A stretch of 50,644 bases of DNA from Clostridia bacterium (GTDB lineage: Bacteria > Bacillota > Clostridia > Oscillospirales > Butyricicoccaceae). This document shows, in pieces, positions 46,002 through 50,644 of this stretch; the first letter of the stretch is position 1, and each line of letters begins with the position of its first letter. Both the position numbers and the translations under genes were made by a program. The notes beneath the pieces were generated by a model. The model saw only the letters and a program-made list of their open reading frames with translations. It was not told the DNA's origin and did no database searches. The stretch covers positions 1 through 50,644 of the forward strand of contig JAFXDF010000066.1 in assembly GCA_017521295.1 (NCBI GenBank). Reading direction: 5' to 3'.

Positions 46002-46055
46002 ACAGATCACTCCTTTTTGCCTTAGTTTTTAGGATTTGTTCAAAAAATATACGCA

Positions 46056-46085
46056 AATGATGGGGAAGAACGGTTGCTCAAATAC
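46056..46085 (-). promoter_or_regulatory. Sigma-G-like promoter of ypeB
   Basis: On the minus strand GTATT (46085-46081), an 18-base spacer and CATCATT (46062-46056) resemble the forespore sigma-G pattern (GHATR-N18-CATNHTA) with one mismatch in each box. sleB-ypeB is sigma-G dependent in Bacillus. It interlocks with the divergent trpS promoter. Confidence 0.4.
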
Positions 46086-46102
46086 AAAAAGAATGGTATA
46101 CT
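46074..46102 (+). promoter_or_regulatory. Sigma-A promoter of the trpS operon
   Basis: TTGCTC (46074-46079), a 17-bp spacer and TATACT (46097-46102) with TGG before it. The leader is about 55 nt, with no room for a T-box. Confidence 0.7.
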
Positions 46103-46162
46103 AAATCTGTATGTAACCAAGTATTTTACATAGAATTTTCCTACAAAAGGAGTCGAGAAAAT

Positions 46163-47179
46163 ATGGCAGAACTTGCCGTGGAAAAGAAGAAGATCGTCCT
46201 CAGCGGTATCCAGCCTTCGGGCAATCAGTTTACCCTGGGAAACTATATCGGTGCTATCCGTAACTGGGCCAACATGCAGGACGAGTTCGACTGCGTCTAC
46301 ATGGTGGCCAATGAGCATTCCATCACCGTCCGTCAGGAGCCTGCGAAGCTGCGTGAAAATACTTACCGCGCTCTGGCTAGCCTGCTGGCCGCCGGCATTG
46401 ATCCCGAAAAGAGCGTCATGTTCATCCAGACCCACGTTCCTGCCCATGCCGAGCTGGCCTGGATCCTCAACTGCTACACCATGTTCGGCGAGCTGTCCCG
46501 TATGACCCAGTTCAAGGACAAGTCCGCAAAGAATTCCGACAACATCAACGCCGGTCTGTTTACCTATCCTGTGCTGATGGCTGCCGATATTCTGCTGTAT
46601 CAGGCCGATCTGGTGCCCGTTGGTGCCGACCAGAAGCAGCATGTGGAGATCGCCCGTGACATTGCCAACCGTTTTAACGGCCTCTACGGGAACACCTTTA
46701 AGGTGCCCGAGCCCTACATCCCCGCTATCGGCGCCAAGATCATGAGTCTGGCCGAGCCGGAGAAGAAGATGAGCAAGTCCGATCCCAACGTCAACGCCAA
46801 CATTCTGGTGATGGACAAGCCCGAGGACATCATGCGCAAGTTCAAGCGTGCCGTCACCGATTCCCAGGGCGAGGTCCGCCGCGGCCCTGACAAGCCCGGC
46901 ATCAACAATCTGATCACCATTTACTCTGTTGCCACCGGCAAGACTCCCGAACAGATCGAAGCCGAGTTCCAGGGCAAAGGCTACGGCGACTTCAAGACCG
47001 CCTGCGGCGAAGCCGTGGTGGAAATGCTGCGCCCCTTCCGTGAAAACGTGGAAGACCTGATGAAGAACAAAGATTATCTGAATCAGGTTGCCCGTGCCGG
47101 TGTCGAAAAAGCCGGCCGTATGGCCTATCGCACGCTGAGCAAAGCTCAGAAGAAGGTTGGCTTTGTTCCCATGCCCTAA
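46163..47179 (+). CDS. trpS: Tryptophanyl-tRNA synthetase
   Basis: Class I synthetase charging tRNA-Trp. The 338 residues have the HIGH-type segment SGIQPSGNQFTLGNYIGA, a VMFIQTHVPAHAELAWILN stretch and the KMSKS loop (EKKMSKSDPNVNANI). A AAAGGAG site precedes the ATG. The first part of an operon with tagO, mnaA and an unknown gene; tagO starts 21 bases after its stop. Confidence 0.97.
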   Translation: MAELAVEKKKIVLSGIQPSGNQFTLGNYIGAIRNWANMQDEFDCVYMVANEHSITVRQEPAKLRENTYRALASLLAAGIDPEKSVMFIQTHVPAHAELAWILNCYTMFGELSRMTQFKDKSAKNSDNINAGLFTYPVLMAADILLYQADLVPVGADQKQHVEIARDIANRFNGLYGNTFKVPEPYIPAIGAKIMSLAEPEKKMSKSDPNVNANILVMDKPEDIMRKFKRAVTDSQGEVRRGPDKPGINNLITIYSVATGKTPEQIEAEFQGKGYGDFKTACGEAVVEMLRPFRENVEDLMKNKDYLNQVARAGVEKAGRMAYRTLSKAQKKVGFVPMP

Positions 47180-47200
47180 CTCTTCGGGACAGGTGATACT

Positions 47201-48319
47201 ATGTTCAATTTTGACAACAACCTTACGCTGAACAGCCTTTTTGCCTTTATTCTTGCCTTGGGTGTGGCCTTTGCAAGTACCCCTGCGGTGAAAATGCTGG
47301 CCATCCGGATCAAGGCCGTGGATGTTCCCAAGGACAATCGGCGTATGCACAAGGTTCCCATCCCCCGCATGGGCGGTCTGGCGATTTTTGTTGCGTTTTT
47401 GTTCAGTTCGATTTTGTTCATCCCGCTGAACGGCCAGTTTCGTGCCATTCTGATCGGCGCGCTGATCCTGGTGGTGCTTGGCATTATTGACGATATCGTT
47501 GCGCTGGACGCCAAAATCAAGTTTGTGGGCCAGATCGTTGCCGCGTTGATCCCCGCTTTGTCCGGTGTGGTGATCCAGGGCTTCGGCAATCCGTTCATTG
47601 CAAACGATTATGTCCCTCTTGGTATTCTGACCATTCCCGTAACGGTTTTCTGGATCGTGGGCATCACCAACGCCGTCAACTTTATTGACGGTCTGGACGG
47701 TCTGGCCTGCGGTGTTTCGGCCATTGCCACGGTGACCATGCTGATCATCGCCATCCTGTATTCTGAAGTGCAGATCGCTTTGATGATGGCCGCTCTGGCC
47801 GGCGCCTGCCTGGGCTTTTTGCCCTATAACATGAACCCCGCCAAGATCTTCATGGGCGATACCGGTTCCATGTTCCTGGGCTACATCCTGGCGGTGACCT
47901 CCATCCAGGGCCTGTTCAAGTTTTATGCGGTGATTTCCTTTGCCGTGCCTTTTATCCTGTTGGGCTTGCCCATTTTCGACACAGGATTTGCCATTGTGCG
48001 CCGTCTGATGAAGGGACAGAGCCCCCTGCAGGCCGACCGCGGCCATGTGCATCACCGCCTGATCGACCTGGGCTTTGACCAGAAGCAGAGCGTTGCCATT
48101 CTCTACGCATTCAGTGCGCTGATGGGACTGACCGCCGTGATCCTTGCACGAACCAACGAAACCAGATTGATTTTCCTTGCCATTGCCGTTCTGGTGTGCT
48201 TCTTCCTGGCTATGAGCCTGATGTCCTTTGAAAAACGCCACAGCAAGCAGGAGCAGGCCGTGCTTGACGAACTGCAGAAGCAAGCAAATGAAGAGAAACA
48301 GGAGGGCGATCCCTCATGA
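47201..48319 (+). CDS. tagO: Undecaprenyl-phosphate GlcNAc-1-phosphate transferase (TagO/WecA)
   Basis: Polytopic membrane enzyme of the MraY/WecA family that starts wall teichoic acid synthesis by placing GlcNAc-1-P on undecaprenyl phosphate. The 372 residues have about ten to eleven helices. Catalytic motifs are GIIDDIVALDAKIKFVGQ, NFIDGLDGLACG, GDTGSMFLGY and the DRGHVHHRL loop that marks GlcNAc specificity in WecA-type enzymes. An extended charged cytoplasmic tail ends the protein. It overlaps mnaA by four bases. Confidence 0.94.
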   Translation: MFNFDNNLTLNSLFAFILALGVAFASTPAVKMLAIRIKAVDVPKDNRRMHKVPIPRMGGLAIFVAFLFSSILFIPLNGQFRAILIGALILVVLGIIDDIVALDAKIKFVGQIVAALIPALSGVVIQGFGNPFIANDYVPLGILTIPVTVFWIVGITNAVNFIDGLDGLACGVSAIATVTMLIIAILYSEVQIALMMAALAGACLGFLPYNMNPAKIFMGDTGSMFLGYILAVTSIQGLFKFYAVISFAVPFILLGLPIFDTGFAIVRRLMKGQSPLQADRGHVHHRLIDLGFDQKQSVAILYAFSALMGLTAVILARTNETRLIFLAIAVLVCFFLAMSLMSFEKRHSKQEQAVLDELQKQANEEKQEGDPS

Positions 48320-49464
48320 AAAGAAAAGTCATGAGCGTCTTCGGCACCCGGCCGGAGGCCAACAAAATGTGCCCTCTGGTGAAGGAACTGGAGAGCCGGA
48401 AAGAGATCGAGTCCATCGTCTGTGTCACTGCCCAGCACCGGGAGATGCTGGATCAGATGCTGGCGGCCTTTGAGGTAAAACCCCAGTTTGACCTGGATAT
48501 CATGGAAAAGCAGCAGACCCTGACCACCATCACCAGTAAGGCCACTCTGGGTCTGGAAAAGGTGCTGCGGGAGGTTAAGCCCGACATCGTGCTTGTCCAC
48601 GGCGATACTACCACCACCTTTGCCGCGGCGCTGGCAGCCTTCTACAATCACGTGGCCATCGGCCATGTGGAGGCTGGTCTGCGCAGCTTTGACCTGCAGT
48701 CTCCCTATCCCGAAGAGGCCAACCGCCGTCTGGTTGGCGTAATTGCTGACGTGCATTTTTCGCCTACCGTGAACAATGCCGAAAATCTGCGTCGGGAGAA
48801 TATCCAGGCACCCATTTTCATCACCGGCAATACCGCTATCGATGCGCTGAAGCTGACCGTGAAGGAAGATTATACCTTTGAGAGCGAAGCGCTTCGCACG
48901 CTGGATTTCAACGCCCGTAAGGTGATCGCCATTACGGCCCACCGCCGGGAGAATTACGGTCAGCCCATGGAAAACATCATGGCGGCTTTTGCTCATTTGG
49001 CAAAGCATCATCCAGAGGTGCAGCTGGTCTATCCCGTACATCTGAGCCCTTATGTGCAGGATATTGCCCATCGTCATCTGGACGGACTGGACAACGTTCT
49101 GCTGATCGAGCCGCTGGGCGTTACCGATATGCACAATCTGCTGGCCCGATCCTATATGGTCATGACCGATTCGGGCGGCCTGCAGGAAGAAGCACCTGCT
49201 CTGGGTAAGCCTGTCCTGGTACTGCGCCGTGAGACCGAGCGTCCCGAAGCGGTGGCCGCCGGTACTGTCCGTGTCATCGGCACCGAAAAGGACGTGATCA
49301 TCGACGAGGCCGAAGAGCTGCTCTGCGGCGGCGAGCGCTATCAGAGTATGGCCCATGCAGTGAATCCTTACGGTGACGGCTTTGCCTGCCGCCGTATCGT
49401 AGACGATCTGCTGTACTTCCTGGGCGAGATCGACAAGCCTGCGGAAGACTTTTCCGCACAGTAA
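48316..49464 (+). CDS. mnaA: UDP-N-acetylglucosamine 2-epimerase (non-hydrolysing)
   Basis: Interconverts UDP-GlcNAc and UDP-ManNAc, giving the ManNAc donor for TagA. The 382 residues carry the family motifs VHGDTTTTFAAAL, IGHVEAGLRSFD, EEANRRLVGVIADVHFSPT, TAHRRENYG and DSGGLQEEAPALGKPVLVLR. The N-terminal loop reads GTRPEANKMCPL, where Ile and Ala are usual at two places; this is unlikely to matter. Its ATGA start couples it to tagO. Confidence 0.96.
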   Translation: MKRKVMSVFGTRPEANKMCPLVKELESRKEIESIVCVTAQHREMLDQMLAAFEVKPQFDLDIMEKQQTLTTITSKATLGLEKVLREVKPDIVLVHGDTTTTFAAALAAFYNHVAIGHVEAGLRSFDLQSPYPEEANRRLVGVIADVHFSPTVNNAENLRRENIQAPIFITGNTAIDALKLTVKEDYTFESEALRTLDFNARKVIAITAHRRENYGQPMENIMAAFAHLAKHHPEVQLVYPVHLSPYVQDIAHRHLDGLDNVLLIEPLGVTDMHNLLARSYMVMTDSGGLQEEAPALGKPVLVLRRETERPEAVAAGTVRVIGTEKDVIIDEAEELLCGGERYQSMAHAVNPYGDGFACRRIVDDLLYFLGEIDKPAEDFSAQ

Positions 49465-49470
49465 ACTACC

Positions 49471-50223
49471 ATGAAAAAACGCAGTACGACGGCTCTGATC
49501 GCTGCTTTGGCAGTGGTCGCAGCAGGTGTGTTTGTCAGCTTTTTTCTGAGTTTTTCCAACCAGGCTCCCGAGCATGTGATCACCCTGCCCGGACAGGGAA
49601 GCGCGATCATTGATACCAGCCCGGAGATCCAGGAGGAGAATCATCAGCTGATTCAGGCTATTACAGTGGATGTCTCCAATATTCAGTCTGTGATCGCATC
49701 CCTTTCCCGTCCGGAAAGCTATCAGTGCCAGTCTGAGCTGACCTACCATTACCGCGATACCCAGTCGGTGCTGAAGAATCAACTGTGGAAGCGGGACGGT
49801 CTGGTGCGCACATCGCAGCTCGTGGAGGATGGCGCGGCCGGCGAACAGGCCTTGATCACGGACGCCTATGTATATCTGTGGAGTGGGGAAGAGACTTATG
49901 TACGGTTTCCCCACCAGGAGAACGATGCCGATCTGTACAGCCTGGCACCCACTTACGAGGACATTCTGCGGTTGGATGCCGCGGATATTCTCGCCGGTGA
50001 AGTGCAGGATGTGGACGGTCAGATGTGCCTGTATGTGTCCTCCCGGGATCCGCTGACAGGGGAGCAGGAAGAATGGTATGTTCTGGTGGAAAACGGCCTG
50101 CTGCTTTACGCTGAAGGTAAGCTGGACGGAACGCCTACCTATACCTTCCGTTTGACCGAACTGCAGTTGGAACAGCCGGACGGTTCTCTGTTTATGCTGC
50201 CTGACGGCACTGAGCCCCAATGA
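49471..50223 (+). CDS. Unknown membrane-anchored extracytoplasmic protein
   Basis: I do not recognise a family with certainty. The 250 residues begin with a basic start and one hydrophobic helix (about 7-28, uncleaved anchor or signal without a lipobox Cys). A long soluble domain outside the membrane follows. Its strand pattern (SELTYHYRD, KNQLWKRDGLVR, ALITDAYVYLWSGEETYVRF, CLYVSSRD, EWYVLVENGLLLYAEGKLDG and a final LPDGTEPQ) resembles the LolA-like half-barrel of lipoprotein carriers and related Firmicutes proteins. It starts six bases after mnaA and ends the operon, so an envelope or teichoic-acid role is possible but unproven. Confidence 0.85.
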   Translation: MKKRSTTALIAALAVVAAGVFVSFFLSFSNQAPEHVITLPGQGSAIIDTSPEIQEENHQLIQAITVDVSNIQSVIASLSRPESYQCQSELTYHYRDTQSVLKNQLWKRDGLVRTSQLVEDGAAGEQALITDAYVYLWSGEETYVRFPHQENDADLYSLAPTYEDILRLDAADILAGEVQDVDGQMCLYVSSRDPLTGEQEEWYVLVENGLLLYAEGKLDGTPTYTFRLTELQLEQPDGSLFMLPDGTEPQ

Positions 50224-50228
50224 AAATA

Positions 50229-50260
50229 ACACCGCAGAGGATCCTCTGCGGTGTTTCTTC
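50229..50260. terminator. Bidirectional terminator at the end of the trpS operon
   Basis: ACACCGCAGAG (50229-50239), loop GATC and CTCTGCGGTGT (50244-50254) form an 11-bp stem with a T-rich tail. It also serves the convergent small gene. Confidence 0.75.
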
Positions 50261-50577
50261 TAAAAGCCCAACAACAGCAGCACTCCGATGATGAGCAGGG
50301 TGTCGCTGATGTTTTCGGTTTCGTCTGCCACCAGGAAATAGACCAGAACCAAAAGCAGAACGGTGTCTGCGTCAAACTCTGGCAGTCTGATATTGCCGCC
50401 AAAGAGGCCTTTCAGTCCGTTCAGCCCTTTGGGCCTGGGCGGTGGTATCGGCTCCTCTGCCGGGATTTCCGCAAAAACCGGCTCTTCCGGCTGGGTGCTT
50501 TGTGCAGGCGCATTTTTCGGCGGTGGTGAAGCCTCCGGCCAGGCGCCTGCTATGTATCGGTTGTACAGATGCCTCAC
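50260..50577 (-). CDS. Small proline-rich protein with C-terminal membrane helices
   Basis: A 105-residue protein: a short N-terminal part with NRYIAGAW, a long Pro/Glu-rich linker (about residues 16-50), a GLFGG segment, then a strongly hydrophobic C-terminus with two likely helices (DTVLLLVLVYFLVADE and SDTLLIIGVLLLLGF). Small proteins of this layout occur near spore genes in Clostridia as far as I recall, but I cannot name a function. GTG at 50577 is the only clear start and overlaps the stop of the upstream gene; its ribosome site GGGAGG is too close, so the real start is uncertain. Confidence 0.6.
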   Translation of the reverse strand: MRHLYNRYIAGAWPEASPPPKNAPAQSTQPEEPVFAEIPAEEPIPPPRPKGLNGLKGLFGGNIRLPEFDADTVLLLVLVYFLVADETENISDTLLIIGVLLLLGF

Positions 50578-50644
50578 CTCCCAAGCTCATGCATGGCCAG
50601 GGTGGCGGCTTTGGTGATGTTGGCCATTTTAATGGCCCGGTCAA
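50574..50644 (-). CDS. 3' end of an unidentified gene
   Basis: The minus-strand frame is open from the window edge and ends with TGA at 50576-50574, overlapping the start of the small proline-rich gene (GTGA). The last residues read DRAIKMANITKAATLAMHELGR. Too little is visible to assign a family. The four-base overlap suggests a coupled gene pair. Confidence 0.45.
   Translation of the reverse strand, partial: DRAIKMANITKAATLAMHELGR

Noticed and set aside
46040..48283. 747-codon minus-strand open frame opposite trpS and tagO
   Set aside because: His- and Gln-rich antisense shadow of two well-identified genes, with no motifs.

Overview
The window reads as chromosome of an endospore-forming Clostridia bacterium, most likely Oscillospirales/Ruminococcaceae-like. 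The evidence is a complete spoIIIA operon, spo0A, cotJABC, ypeB, a SleB-type cortex hydrolase and yunB, together with GC-rich codon use and the gene order of the Firmicutes spoIIIA-nusB-recN region. Coding density is very high. Genes sit in long translationally coupled operons with many ATGA overlaps. No gene-free stretch exceeds 300 bases. I see no tRNA, rRNA, insertion sequence, prophage, CRISPR array or plasmid gene.

Region by region: 1-2581 holds the end of yunB and ligA. 2748-8181 holds a divergent spo0A with its own terminator, then spoIIIAA-AH. 8260-18165 holds an Asp23 protein and one long operon: nusB, a TsaD paralogue, xseA-xseB, ispA, dxs, tlyA, nadK, argR, recN. 18203-20091 (minus) holds a peptidoglycan amidase and cotJA-JB-JC. 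20356-22583 holds an EamA transporter, a NUDIX hydrolase, a deformylase-like protein and an acetyltransferase. 22632-28644 holds nadE (minus), a PflX-type radical SAM protein and pepV (plus), then a SleB-type hydrolase and nth (minus). 28758-36390 holds a CPBP protease, then tagA, thyX, tmk, an acetyltransferase, 5-formyl-THF cyclo-ligase, a second CPBP protease, mltG and a U32 peptidase. 36483-43347 holds alaS, a HIT protein, comEC, holA and an RNase M5-like Toprim protein. 43507-46001 holds an M20 amidohydrolase and ypeB (minus). 46163-50223 holds trpS, tagO, mnaA and an unknown membrane-anchored protein. The right edge has a small proline-rich membrane protein and the 3' end of another minus-strand gene.

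Three themes run through it. Sporulation and germination: yunB, spo0A, spoIIIA, cotJ, amidase, SleB-type hydrolase, ypeB. Envelope building: tagO, mnaA and tagA make the wall-teichoic-acid linkage unit; ispA and dxs supply isoprenoids; mltG acts on peptidoglycan. Core metabolism: thyX, tmk, 5-FCL, nadK, nadE, plus DNA and RNA housekeeping.

The most unusual point is Spo0A. Its receiver has Asn where the phosphorylated Asp should be, and Val at the conserved Lys. Its gene lies before spoIIIA instead of after recN-spoIVB, and spoIVB is absent from the expected place. A second notable point is a ComEC whose C-terminal metallo-beta-lactamase-like domain has lost its metal-binding motif. I do not see a wholly new multi-gene system; most of the window is ordinary conserved chromosome.
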